Source of the DNA: Mucor racemosus | Lineage: Eukaryota > Mucoromycota > Mucoromycetes > Mucorales > Mucoraceae | Length of the DNA stretch: 64,000 nt | Direction: 5' to 3' | Assembly: GCA_027405735.1 (NCBI GenBank) | Contig: JAPEHQ010000010.1 | Coordinates: forward strand, 2,046,001-2,110,000 | Shown: positions 51,175 through 62,439 of the stretch, one piece after another | Layout of the letters: the number at the start of each line of letters is the position of its first letter | Position numbering within the stretch: the first letter of the stretch is position 1 | Notes under the pieces: model-generated | Told to the model about the DNA's origin: nothing | Databases searched by the model: none | Seen by the model: only the letters and a program-made list of their open reading frames with translations | Made by a program: the position numbers and the translations under genes

Positions 51175-51293
51175 CCAGGTATCGCCACAAAAAAATCTCG
51201 TACAGGCCGACGAAGCATCACAATTTGGATAATTTTTTTTGTGTTCATAGGTCTGAGCTCTCTCTCACATTCATAAATCTCTGCATGAGCCAT
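51175..51293 (-). other. Open reading stretch in the repeat block, function unknown
   Basis: On the minus strand an ATG opens a 45-codon frame with mixed, protein-like composition (MAHAEIYECERELRPMNTKK, then a Val/Arg-rich part ending GGSSVI). The copy in A3 (about 48570-48685) has stops in the same frame. It may be another captured exon fragment or part of the original transposase; I do not recognise it. Confidence 0.3.
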
Positions 51294-53743
51294 ATCTTTA
51301 TCTACGATAAAATTAAACTAATTTTATAAAAATGAAAAATAAAATAAAAAAATAAAAGCGTTCATAAATACAATTATAGTCTTTCTACGGTTTTATTGTG
51401 ATTAAAAGAAATCTAAAAAAAAAAGAATGATATCTTCATAAAGTATGCTATATTTATAGGAATTGTAAAATAGTGGATGTTTGTGTGTTGATGCCTATTT
51501 TACAGGTGTTTAATTATAATGTCTTTTATTGACATTCTTTTATAAGATACTTGGTTGAGATGTTGATACTTTGTTTGATATGATAGAATATTACTAGATG
51601 GATGTTGATCTTTCAACATTTCAGTTATAATTTAAAATGCAACTGAGCTTATTTTTATGGGATGTGATTCCTTATCTAGAATTACTGCAACTGCGATTTT
51701 ATGAGCAGTAGTTTTGGAACATATTAGTAATGCAAAATAAGTACAGCTTTATATCGTAGGTGTCATGTTGTATAAGGTTGTATTTTGATCAGGAATACTA
51801 CTTCCTCTTACAGGCACCAGCAATATAGAGTGTCATAGAACGGTAATTGTCATTATAATAAAAGTTTATTATTTGAATCACAAATTAAATGTCAATCTCG
51901 CGTACATACAATTGACATCCTGTACAACCAAATCAAAGTGTATTCAAAGATAGAACCAAGGAACTTGTTGATAAACAAGTCCATAAATTTTTACATTCAT
52001 GAAGAACCAATAACTTTGCCATCTACCAATGTATATAACAACTCAACACATTTCATCAACCTTTCTAGATAATCATTGGTCAGTTACAATGATCCATTAC
52101 TTTTAGATTTCCATTCCCTTTAGATTAGACAATTAATATAAATAGCAAAAGACTTTCATTAGCCATGAAAATCTTTATCTTATCTTAAAAGAATAAAACA
52201 ACATCTTATATATTATTTATTACGTGTTTTATTTTCATTTTTTTACATAGAGTTTCCTAGTTATGCTTATTGAGATTTGATTGGAACTCAGTCCTTATGG
52301 AGAGAGATACAGGTACGAATCGAGATCGGTTATTTTTCTAAAATGACAATGGTGAATTTAGTCTATAAAAGGTGTCATTTCATTGCACTACTATTTATTC
52401 AATTTAACTGAAATACATTGAACGCCAACGTCGTAGTTGATAAAACGTCTTACTTTATTGTGAGTCAACACAATTAATTTGATGCTAGTTTACCATCAGC
52501 AATTGAATCAGATAAGTTTGAGATTAGACGACCCCTTTTAATAGTTTTGCATACCATTATGAGCTAATAATGGATCGTTATTATAGATACGCTAATCAAG
52601 GATGGTGAGTTAACTCTGATGGATGAACGAACCAATTAGCAATATAAACAAAATATTAAAATTCAAATATAGCAATTGAATGAGCAAGAGATAATAAACC
52701 ATGTAAGTTAACATAATTAAATTGTTTCAAGCGTTTTGAACTGAATACGCCTTTACTTTTGACCTATAAAAATTGATTTATTAGTAAAAATCAATTAACA
52801 AGTAGTGATTATGGTGTACCTTTGGTAGTTGGTAGTAGTGGTATACAAGACGACATCTTGTTTCCCTCTTCTTGGCTGTTGTTCATTAAACAGAAACAAA
52901 TATTTTTTAGAAATAAAATATATTAACAAGAGTTTATTCATTCATTTATTTATTCAAATTAAGTCAATACTATACAAACTTTTATAATCATAAATTTTTC
53001 TGTAGGTAGGTATCGACTTTAGACCAAAAAATTATTGATTATAACGTAGATGATGGAACAAAATGACAAAGTCCTGGATGCTTTTTTTTTTTCGAGAAAA
53101 AAATTACATTGCGCTCTAACATACTGTAAACAGTTAATAATTCATTTCCAAATAAACAATATGAAAAACATTATATACTTGTGCCTCCTACTTAATTTCA
53201 GTTTATAAAAAATACTGGTCTTTTTTGCTGGTTAGCTTTAAACTTAAATAAAAGAGCTGAGGAAAGAGTGGGAAAAAAAAACAAAAATAATTCTAAATTA
53301 GTTGATTTTGTGTTACAAACAGAAATTTACAAAGGCACAAATACTTTTAGTATTGCCAAACAGACTGTTGTCGTTTTTCCCATTTGGTCCCCAAAAGAAG
53401 AACATAGGCAGAACTCTCTCAAGCCCCAAATATCAAATTGATATATCTCGTCAATAAGGCAATTCCATTAAATCAGAGTAACTTACATCTGCTTTAAATC
53501 GTTTGAACTATTTTTGTTATTAATTATATTATGATTGATATACTTTAGTAAATTGACTAAAAAACCTCGATCTCATTGCTCTGCTCACCTGATATGCACA
53601 AAATTTTCTATTCTGCCTATCTGTGCAGATTATTATGCCCATGGAAAGCATAATAGTTCGGCTGTAGTGATTCACAGAAAATTTTTGGTTCATTTATAAA
53701 CCCCTCAGTGTAGTTTTGAAAAAAGGTGCTTTTTTTATCATAA

Positions 53744-54050
53744 TAATTTATTGAGACTTTGTAAATTAAAATCAACGTAAAAAGTACCGTTTATTAGAAT
53801 AAATTAAATATGGGTTTATATAGTTATTGGGGTTGTGTGATAAGATCTAACGGATAGGGGTCCATTAGATGTAACAATCGAAATTATTATTAATTGGTAA
53901 TTGTGTATAGATATAATATATTATATTTCAGTGGTAATATTGCTATAATTTATGTTTTATTATTAGCTCCTAGATGACAGGAACCAGCTACTGAACGATA
54001 GGTCTTGCTAGATCTGTCTACATTTAGAATATTGTAATTCTGATAGATCA
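53744..54050. mobile_element. Solo LTR, 307 bp (family E, copy 2)
   Basis: Homologous to 27531-27840 over its whole length, with perfect 5-bp direct repeats CATAA at 53739-53743 and 54051-54055. Its first dinucleotide has decayed from TG to TA. It lies 75 bp beyond the right end of the A4/A5 element. Confidence 0.88.
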
Positions 54051-54055
54051 CATAA

Positions 54056-54797
54056 ATTAAATATGTAATCCACATTTTTGCCAATCGTCGTCACTTTTCT
54101 AAAAAAAAAAAAAAAGGCCGAACAATCTTCAGACGCGGCCATCTAATAATATTTCCAGGCTGTAAATTTTTAGAAAAATCCACCGGACAGTCCGGACGCG
54201 GCTGTTTAAATATCTGAAATAGCCGTGAGATGCAGATATTGAAATTTCATATAAAAATTAAGGTTTGACTATACAATTAATCATTCAAAGGCTTATTTTG
54301 TGTAAAGTATAAAATACAACATATAACATAAAACATTAGCCTAATAACAGGTTTAACTTGGAAAGCATAAGACGGTACAACGAGATTCGAAAAAAGTCAA
54401 CAAAATTACAAATTCAAAATATTTATGTATATAAATAAAATATACACGATATTCGTTTATTTTTAAAATATATATCCATTTTTATATTCAAATACATGTT
54501 GATAATTTTTATTCGAAAAAAATTTCTAATAAATTGTTTTCATACTTTTTTTTTTTTTTAAAAAAAAAAAGAAGCGGGTATTGTGGAATTTCAGAAAAAA
54601 AATTATTTTCTAAAAATTTACCCAAACGCAAGCAAATATTTTAATATATTTTTATTGCTTACAGTACTTAATCTACCACTGAAGAAATATGGACGTATTA
54701 TGTGCAGGAAATACGAGGTAATACAGACTTTAATCGCCGTGCGAATTTGATTATTATTGGTATATATTAAATTGCGTATAGGTCTAAAATATAGAAA
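54056..54797. other. Spacer upstream of the tRNA gene
   Basis: About 740 bp of AT-rich sequence with several long A or T runs (54102-54114, 54548-54570). No gene recognised. Confidence 0.45.
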
Positions 54798-54871
54798 GGT
54801 TTCTTGGTGTAGTCGGTTATCACATCTGCTTAACACGCAGAAGGTCGCCAGTTCAAGTCTGGCAGAAATCA
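54798..54871 (+). tRNA. tRNA-Val (anticodon AAC)
   Basis: 74 nt fold into a full cloverleaf: acceptor GGTTTCT pairs with AGAAATC before discriminator A; D arm TGGTGTAGTCGGTTATCA; anticodon stem TCTGC/GCAGA around loop TTAACAC (anticodon AAC at 54832-54834); T stem GCCAG/CTGGC around TTCAAGT. Boxes A and B are intact and a T run follows. The sequence is very close to usual fungal tRNA-Val(AAC). No intron. It delivers valine at GUU (and GUC after inosine change). Confidence 0.96.
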
Positions 54872-54880
54872 TTCTTTTTT
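54872..54880 (+). terminator. RNA polymerase III terminator of tRNA-Val
   Basis: TTCTTTTTT starts directly after the discriminator base, the usual pol III stop signal. Confidence 0.85.
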
Positions 54881-55139
54881 GCATTTTTTGCTCACAAAAT
54901 GCCCTGAAACGTCTTTCGTAAATGTGTTTTTTTTTTTTTGTATATTTTTATATTAAAAAAAAGTTAAAAATGAAACAATCTGATTTTTTGCTAAAAATCA
55001 AATGTAACTTGAAGCACGACATTTAGCTTTTTTACAAGATTGATGAAGATTCGAATCCTATCCTGCATGAGAATTTTCTCGTTTTGACTCAAACGTTGTC
55101 ATATGCAAAGATTGGTCGTTTTACAATTTAATTTTACTA

Positions 55140-55444
55140 AAATTACAGCTTTTTAGAAAGTCTGCCTTATGAAATCAAGAAAGCAGTGCATGAAATCGAT
55201 GCATTCAACTTCCTCCTCAGAAATTATTTCAACAGCTTTCTTTGACATGCAAATTGCTCGAAAATCAAATGTATCGGTTTTGTCAAAAAACAATAATAGC
55301 ATTCTTATTTTTATTTTATTTTATTTTTACTTCCTTTGTGCATATTCATCAGGGCATACAGACCATTGGTATTCAAATACGTTCAGATTAATCATTATTA
55401 TGGGGCTCTATCTTTTAGCAGATTTCTATCAAAAATAGTTAGAA
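55140..55444 (+). mobile_element. LINE 3'-end relic, with an inverted twin at 63858-64000
   Basis: A frame near 55155-55230 reads FLESLPYEIKKAVHEIDAFN followed by a short basic-aromatic tail, the type of ending (LP..I......FK..L) found at the C-terminus of several non-LTR retrotransposon proteins. It is followed by a 3' region. Bases 55302-55444 are identical in reverse complement to 63858-64000. Only the end of the element is present. Confidence 0.55.
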
Positions 55445-56001
55445 GTAGCTAATCTAATATATAAGAACCCTCTCTGTATCAGACAAAACAGCTTTTTTTT
55501 TTTTTTTTTTTTTTTTTAATCCGTATAAACAGATCGAAACCTAATGCTAGGATTAGCAAAGTTTTAGTGAGCGTGAACATTTTGCTAAATTGATTATTTT
55601 AGGTAAACTAACATGCCTTAAAACACATAATTTGCATAAATGATTCTAAAAAAAAAAGTAATGCTTCAGGTTTTGTTTATACGCATATAGGCCCTGATAT
55701 GACCACAATGAAAAATTCAAAAAAGTGTATAGATAATAATATGGTTGAGACGAGAGTAAGCTACTATAATTTTAAAAATGTATAAAATTAGCTACTCGAG
55801 GGTGTCAATAATCATTTAATTCAAAACATAGCATACAATGTATCACAAATGAATTCTTTTTCATCTCTCGTTAGACAGATGCTGTAATCTGAACTTCAAT
55901 TTAACGAGATGGAAAGAAGAATATTTGCGATTCAAATACGAAACTCGTTTCTTTTTTTTTTTTTACTTTTTTCCCCTTTGTCTAAAGAAAATCACAAAAA
56001 T
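55445..56001. other. Upstream region of the sorting nexin gene
   Basis: About 560 bp with a long T run (55492-55517). It should include the sorting nexin promoter and 5' UTR. An in-frame ATG at 55909 lies before a T-rich stretch and is an alternative start. Confidence 0.5.
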
Positions 56002-59000
56002 ATGGTCTTCAACACGATCAGCTTTAAAAACATTATCATAATACTATTTCTGACATTTATAACTACATATTCAACATTTGGATGGAATAAAAACTATTTT
56101 ATACTGGCCATTTCACTTCCTTTGGCCAGTCTTTGTTCTCTGTTGATATTAAATACTGCAGTTTTATATATCTATATTAAATATTTTGTTTCCCCGCAGA
56201 TATATAAACGAAAGCTTGATAATAACTTCAAGGCATTGCGATTAACTCATAAGAGTATATGGCCACAAATCGCAAAAATACGTCAACAAGAGAACAAATG
56301 CAATAATAAACCAATAACTGAGGATCAAGATATAAATAATGCATTCAATATACTCTTAAGATATGTAATACGAGACTTTATTCAATCCTGGTACATTAAA
56401 ATCACGAATTCAGCAACTGAACAATCGTTTCCTTTTGCTGTCGATGGCATTATACGTTCAGCAGCTTCTGAATTAACACAACGTTTAGAGCAAACTGATT
56501 TACTTTTGGTGATTCTCAATAAAATTATTCCTCGCATGACATCCCACATTTCAGAATTTCGAGCAGCAGAAGTCTCTTTGCTTGGCAAATCACTGGAACG
56601 CTCTGTGACTCAATCAGACGAATTGGATCTATTGTTGGCTTCACGATTCAGATCGGGTAAGCTTCACAAGGCCTTAACAACCGTTGCCATGACAACAAAA
56701 CCAACCGAAATTGCCTATCTGCGACAGATGATCGAACGTGTGTTACCATACATGATAGACCACAAGGAACTAGAAAGTGGACCTGTGAGAGTGGTAATTC
56801 GAGAAATTGTATCTAATTCAGTTTTGCAACCTGTAATGGATATGTTGGCGGATCCTGATTTTTGGAATCAAAACATCGATGCTTATGTAAGTTCTGTAGT
56901 GGTAAACCCTGATCTTTCAAAGCTCTAAAAATCATTACGAAAGGAATTAGTTAGGGAAGGCAATTATTGAGCAAAAAATGGTGCGCCAATTGCGTGAGGT
57001 AATTCGCCAGCATTCCACTCATAATGATATGGATACACAAGACGTTATGGATATATTTAATGCTGCAGATAAACAAGAGAAGAAAAAGAAGAAGAAATCA
57101 GGAATCAAAAGAAGAATAGGACCGCAATCTCAACTTTCTTCGGCCTTCTTGGGAACAGGCATCTCTACTAATGATTGGAATAAACAAGATAATCACAATG
57201 ACTATAGCCAAACGAAAGATGATGACAATGTGGAAGAGGATGAAGAGGATGAAGAGGATGAAGAGGATGAATATGAAGAATCTATGTATGGTGATTATTC
57301 AAGCAGTCGAGATAATTTTGTATCATCAAGAGATCGGATTTTCAAATCAGCATACGATCCCACATCACCCACAAAACATATGAAAAGAAAACAATATGGT
57401 TTTGGCAGTATAAAGATGGGCAGACGTACTTTTCAAGATTTTCTCAAGATGATTCAAGAAGAAAAAAATCTATTAGATTTGAAACGGGTTAGAAATGATA
57501 TTGTTACTCAAATCAGAAAAAGGAAAGCTCATATAGGTATTTTTAAATGAACATTTGTTGAATTATTGGCTAATCTATCTCTATACTTATGTAGCGGATC
57601 GAGATCCTGAAGAAATTGTGGATGGTGAAAAAGTTCAAGACATTATTGTATACGTCAATCGACTTGGGGTTGCAAAAAAACGAGTTGATAAGCGTATATC
57701 AGCTTTATCTGGAGAGCAATTTGACTTTGTAAGAGAGGTTTTCCTTAAACCTTGGAAATATTATTAACCAAAATCCATAATTTAGAGGAAATCAACTTCA
57801 CAATTGTTTAATTATCGAAAGCAAAGTACTAGCCATGTTAATGGTGTTGGTTATAGTTTGAGTGAAATTTTAACAAATACATCTGGTCTCTCATATTTTA
57901 TGGAATTTATGGATCGCCGAGGAGATATGGTAAAACTTCAATTTTGGCTTATAGTAGAAGGGTTCAACAGTACAGCTATTTCAAATAATGATGAAAGGAA
58001 AACATTTCTACAAGATGTAAAAATGGTTTATGAAATGTATTTTACAGAAACAGCGCCTCACAGACTTCATATTGCTGAACAGTTCAACAATGATTTAAAG
58101 AATGCAATTGAGTTATCAGTAGAAAATGAAAATAACGATGAAGAAACATTTGCAAATCAAATACGAGAGTTAAACTTACGCTTGTATCGTATTCAACAGC
58201 ATGTCTTTTGGGAAATCGAGAAAGAACATTATCCGTATTTCAAAAGATCTGACCTTTATTTCAAATTCTTATCATCAGCACCACCAATTCAAAATGCAGC
58301 AATTCCAGAAGAAGCGCCTGCTAGAAGAAGTCTTGATGAAAGTACTTTATATACTTCAAGTTCGATTCGATCTATTCATAATAACAGACCTGCTTCAATT
58401 CACGAATCGTCTTCATCAGGTTCTATACCCGTTATATTAACACCTACGATTTCTACACCTTTAAAAGAGTCATCATCTTGTTTCAACACACAAAAAGTTC
58501 CTATATCGAACTTTAACGGTAGATCGAGAGGCCATCAACGTGCTATGTCTGATTCTACAAAATCTTCATCCCGATTTTTATCATTTTCAAATATGTTTCA
58601 AACAAATCGTCTCTGGAATAATCATGAAACTGGAAATCATATTTCGACATCTATCAAATCAATGGAGGAAACTGAAGAAGATGAAGAGGAGGATGAAGAT
58701 GAGGAATTTGTAAAGGGATCTGAAAGAGCTAGACTTGTCAAGAGTAATACTGTAGATGCAGTAGAAGCAGAACTTCGATCCATATTAGATGGTAATAACC
58801 TTGATGATATTGTAATGACAGAAGGCAAAACGGCTCAAACGACAAAATCCCCACCATTAAAACCTAAAAAACCAGCATCCTTGCCTTCAAATCTACCAAA
58901 TAAATCATTATCATTGGCACCACCTATCATTGTAAAGCCTTCGTCCTCTTCATCAGCTCTTTTACTATGTGGAGCAAAAGGTATAAAATCTACAGCTGCT

Positions 59001-60801
59001 GATCCTGTTCAAAATGTCTCTGCTTTACCATCTTGGACATCTTCTGGTGGCACTAATGCTATATCTGAAATTGAGCATAATTCACTTGAATCTGTAGCTT
59101 CCACTAAAAGCCCTTCACCCTCATGCAAATCAGAGCCTTTGGTCACCACTGACATATCCATGGAAGCAACGTTTAAATCGGACGATCAGAATGAAGCTAG
59201 CACAGCTGCTAATGTTCACTTTGCACCGCCTGGAGATTTGATGCTTTCATCCAAAGTGGAGCAACTTTCGGCAGAAGTTGAAAAATTGACGGCTCAAGAA
59301 GCTATTGTAGACGCACTCATACTCAAAGCAGAAGCACAAAATAAATTAGAGGAACTGCGTATCTTGAAAAAGTCAAAAACTATGTTTCGACAAGATTTAC
59401 AACAAATTCAATATCAAAAATCTCAATATGAGTTACAAGAATCTGAAAATGTTTTGATGCCTGATAGATCTCAAGTAAATATTACCAGTGCTACTATTGG
59501 ATCTGATAAAAATGGAGAATTTGCTTTATATGTAATAGAAATTCAGCAATTGGGAGCAGATGGTAATTATGCTTCTGGGTGGATCGTGGCTCGACGTTAT
59601 AGTGAATTTTTTGCTTTACATCAAAAATTGAAAGAGCGTTATCCAGTTGTACGACAAATTGAGTTTCCTGCAAAATGGCCTTTACTCAAATTACAAAAAC
59701 CGTTTGTAGAAGCACGCCGAATTAGTTTAGAAAGATATTTAAGAAAACTAGTGGATGATAAAGATATATGTAATAGTCAAGAATTTCGTTCATTTTTATC
59801 ACAGCAAAATATATTTGTTCCTGGGCCTGATACCGAGTGGCCATTTGGTAGTTTATTTGGTTCAACTACATTACTACAAACATCATCTTCTAGTTCATCT
59901 CTTCAATCGTTGATTTCACCTTCAGTTCAAAATTTACAGAAATCAATTGCAGCAATGGACGATACACAGCAAAAGAAAATACCAAACAAAGGATTTATGC
60001 AACACATTTACAAAACGGTAGCCGCAGGTATTGATGATATGCTGGTTGGACCATCAATGTTGGATTTGATTACTCAACGTTTGGGAGAGCAAGTCATGGA
60101 ATTTGATCAAAACAATACTAGTCCACCAACTAGCTCTAGTAGCTCTCGTAGTAAAATGGTCGATTCTACAGATATAAATACTGTCAACATTACTGAGTCT
60201 TCAACTGAGTTACCAGATTCATTGAAAGCAGAAGGTATTACAAGGTTTACAGAGCCACTCTGTGATTTATTTATCGAAATGTTTGAGCTTAAAGACAAGA
60301 CGAATTGGTTGAGACGTCAAGCTGTGGTTATAATCTTACAACAAATCTTGGAAGGAACGATCGAAAGAAAATTACGGGAATTATTAAAGTATTTAAGTTC
60401 ATCCTCAATGATTGTATTTTATTTCGAAAAGATCATCAATAGTTTATGGCCAAATGGAGGTTCATTGACCTTCAAAGAAGCAAGAAAGCCCGAGGAAAAA
60501 ATCCACACTCGAGAAGAAGCAAATAGAAAATTATCCACATGGTTACCAGGTAATATATATAAATACCAAATGTTATTCAAATAATAATAAATACTCATTA
60601 GATCTACTTGGTAATATGGTTGGAAGGCAGAATGCTCGTAAAGGCGCCAGAAGATTATTTACTGTACTTCAAAACAAAAGATTGAATCAAGATTTGATAT
60701 ATACATTATTAGATGAAATTGTTTACGCTTTATTTCCTGAAATTACTGATATCAATGCCACGTTAGCATCTAATTATACTACTAAATCCAATATAAAATA
60801 G
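56002..60801 (+). CDS. Sorting nexin with TM-PXA-RGS-PX-nexin C order (SNX13/14/25, Mdm1 type)
   Basis: Exons: 56002-56886, 56951-57536, 57595-57728, 57786-60549, 60602-60801 (introns 64, 58, 57, 52 nt); 1522 aa. Start 56002 is chosen because the ATG at 55909, in the same frame, is followed by a T-run-coded stretch that looks like leader DNA; that start would add 31 aa. Two N-terminal hydrophobic helices are followed by a PXA domain (about 70-295), a Lys-rich and acidic linker (Glu/Asp run at 57232-57290), an RGS domain (YFMEFMDRRGD...FWLIVEGF, about 545-690), a long Ser-rich linker, a coiled coil, a PX domain (RRYSEFFALHQKLKERYP, about 1096-1205) and a nexin C domain (about 1346-1510). Proteins of this plan sit in the ER and tether it to the vacuole/lysosome or lipid droplets. 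Confidence 0.93.
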
Positions 60802-61290
60802 TGTTATTCTATCTCCTTTCAAGTATATATTTAATAATGGGAATCCATATTTTTTTAGGATTTATATCTGATTGATAATGATTGATGATTTGGTAATTCA
60901 AACTCAATCCAGGGGTATTTTGTTTTTGAAATTTTGGATGGTGTATTGTTCCAGCCCATTTGTCAATTATCAGACCGAAATCATCATAAAAGATGGCTCG
61001 GAACTTGAAGCATATATAGCTATTTCTTTTTTCGCTATCAAAATCGTACGAAAAAATCAATTGAGATGATTGTTTGAATGGTACACAATTTCTATTGATT
61101 TGGGTCAAGACGATGATGCATGTCAATTACTGCTATTCCATGACTTTGATCATTTGCCCAGTACAAAAGACGGCCTTTCAAAGAAGGATATGTACTAGCG
61201 CGCAGCGCAGCATGCTGTAGGTAAAATATTGAAGATTGCGTAAATGACGTATTTTCTTCCGTATTTTCTCTAAAATTTAGTGTATCAATC
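60802..61290. other. Intergenic region between sorting nexin and UBP zinc-finger genes
   Basis: About 490 bp. A minus-strand reading frame of 105 codons (60809-61126) covers most of it, but it has no recognisable family, and a plus-strand frame over the same bases looks equally plausible, so no gene is called. It should hold the zinc-finger gene promoter. Confidence 0.45.
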
Positions 61291-61712
61291 ATGAGTGATA
61301 GCTTAGCAATCCAAGATCTTGTAGGATTCGCAGTGGAGCCCATTACTAATTGTCCTCATATACCAACTTATAAAATCAATGAAAAAGGCCCAGACTTGTA
61401 CCATAAACCATGCCAATCTTGCAGTGAAACGAATGAAAATTGGCAATGCTTACATTGCAAATCAGTCTATTGTTCTAGATATTGTCAAGGCCATATGAAA
61501 AAACATGTGCAAGATGTACCCGAACATTCAGTTTGCATTAGTTACAGTGATTTATCAGTTTGGTGCTATATTTGTGATAATTATATTACACATAAAGTAA
61601 GATTATTTTATTTATTTATTGAAAGAGGATTATTAACAGTAAGTGCTAGGATTTGGAGCCCATTAAAAGAGTATTATACATATCGAAATTTGGACAAGAA
61701 CCATATCAATAA
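61291..61712 (+). CDS. UBP-type zinc-finger protein (HDAC6/BRAP-like ZnF only)
   Basis: Exons 61291-61596 and 61650-61712 (intron 53 nt); 122 aa. Reading through the intron gives a false longer C-terminus. The whole protein is one ZnF-UBP domain: NCPHI near the start, PCQSCSETNENWQCLHC, then SVYCSRYCQGHMKKHV, EHSVCISYSDLSVWCYICDNYI, and a C-terminal helix (DLEPIKRVLYISKFGQEPYQ). Such domains bind the free C-terminal Gly-Gly of ubiquitin; the protein could be a stand-alone ubiquitin sensor. No catalytic domain is attached. It lies tail to tail with the next gene, 31 bp apart. Confidence 0.88.
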
Positions 61713-61743
61713 ATAAAAGGAGGGAATATACATGGGATAGAAG

Positions 61744-62131
61744 TTATTGGATTTGTTGTACATGATAGTCTTTTGAGTGATCTTGATAAGAGGGGGGTGG
61801 TGGCTCCATAGTTGATTCTGGTGGTCTATAAAAATTTTGTGTAGTAGGTTGTGCTGGTGTTTGTGGCGATGATGGTGGTGGTGGTGCATAAGTAGCAGGA
61901 TATGTCGGTTGTTGTGGTGGCCTGCCATTCATGTCAACCACGACAAACTGTGAAGGATGACCATGCGGTACTGTATGTCATAAAGATTAGAATTAAAGTA
62001 AATCAAGGTTTGTTTGAAATTAACTAACCTTGTTGATTTCTAATTGCACGTTTTCTTTTGAATACTAGAAATAATGTAGCAAACAGTATTATAAGAAAGA
62101 TAATCCAGATAACGTTGTAATAGACAAACAT
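61744..62131 (-). CDS. Small single-pass membrane protein with Pro-rich tail and PPxY motif
   Basis: Exons on the minus strand 62131-62029 and 61970-61744 (intron 58 nt); 109 aa. Residues 1-24 are a hydrophobic helix (VIWIIFLIILFATLFLVF) followed directly by KRKR, so the tail should face the cytosol. The tail is rich in Pro and Gln and contains PPPPSYQDH, a PPxY motif that WW domains of Rsp5/Nedd4-type ubiquitin ligases bind. No family is recognised; fungal Rsp5 adaptors of similar build exist, so an adaptor role is an inference. The start is the first ATG before the helix. Confidence 0.8.
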
Positions 62132-62439
62132 GGTAGTTTTAGAAGGAAAAAAAAAGATTAAAGAGAGATAAATTACTTGGCATGAATCCTTTCTCGATCT
62201 TTTTATAGACAAACATGAATGCTAAGCTTCTTGATGATTGGTTAAAAGAAACTTGTATTGTGGAAGAATGGAAAAAAAGAAAAAATTCACGAAACATGGA
62301 AAGTTGTACAAAAAGAAACCCATAAAAAGGTGTGAGCAAGCACAAGATTTAATCGATACGAAAAATCGGTTGAAAAGGTGCATATGATTTAAGAATTTAT
62401 CCATAAAAAATAATGAAAATACACTCAATAAAAGTAGAA
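62132..62439. other. Spacer between the PPxY protein and Trm10 genes
   Basis: 308 bp; contains the promoter of the PPxY gene and the 3' UTR of the Trm10 gene. Overlapping short frames here look like chance. Confidence 0.5.

Larger units (their letters stand above)
48820..53669 (+). mobile_element. Family A, copies A4 and A5: composite element with both terminal repeats
   Basis: The left terminal repeat (CATTATGGCCCACCTGTGC) is at 48820 and the right one (AGTTCGGCTGTAGTG) ends at 53669. The left arm (to about 50500) matches A3, and the right arm (52745-53669) matches the 28481-29390 end of A2. Between them lie a block shared with 47651-48660 and a block shared with 48690-48815. This may be the least deleted form of the family, with A1 and A2 as internally deleted derivatives. 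About 0.9 kb of the left subterminal region is missing at the 48941-49218 insert. Flanking 3-mers (TTG, ATT) do not match. Confidence 0.72.

Noticed and set aside
53320..53420. Walker-A-like reading (GDQMGKTTT) on the minus strand in A5
   Set aside because: Frame is kept for only about 30 codons and the A2 copy breaks the motif; too short to call an ATPase fragment.
54618..54884. 88-codon minus-strand frame
   Set aside because: It runs through the tRNA-Val gene on the other strand and resembles no protein.
60809..61343. Minus-strand frames of 105 and 83 codons overlapping the start of the UBP zinc-finger gene
   Set aside because: No recognisable domain, no convincing splice join between them, and a plus-strand frame over the same bases is as long. 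The zinc-finger gene on the other strand is certain.
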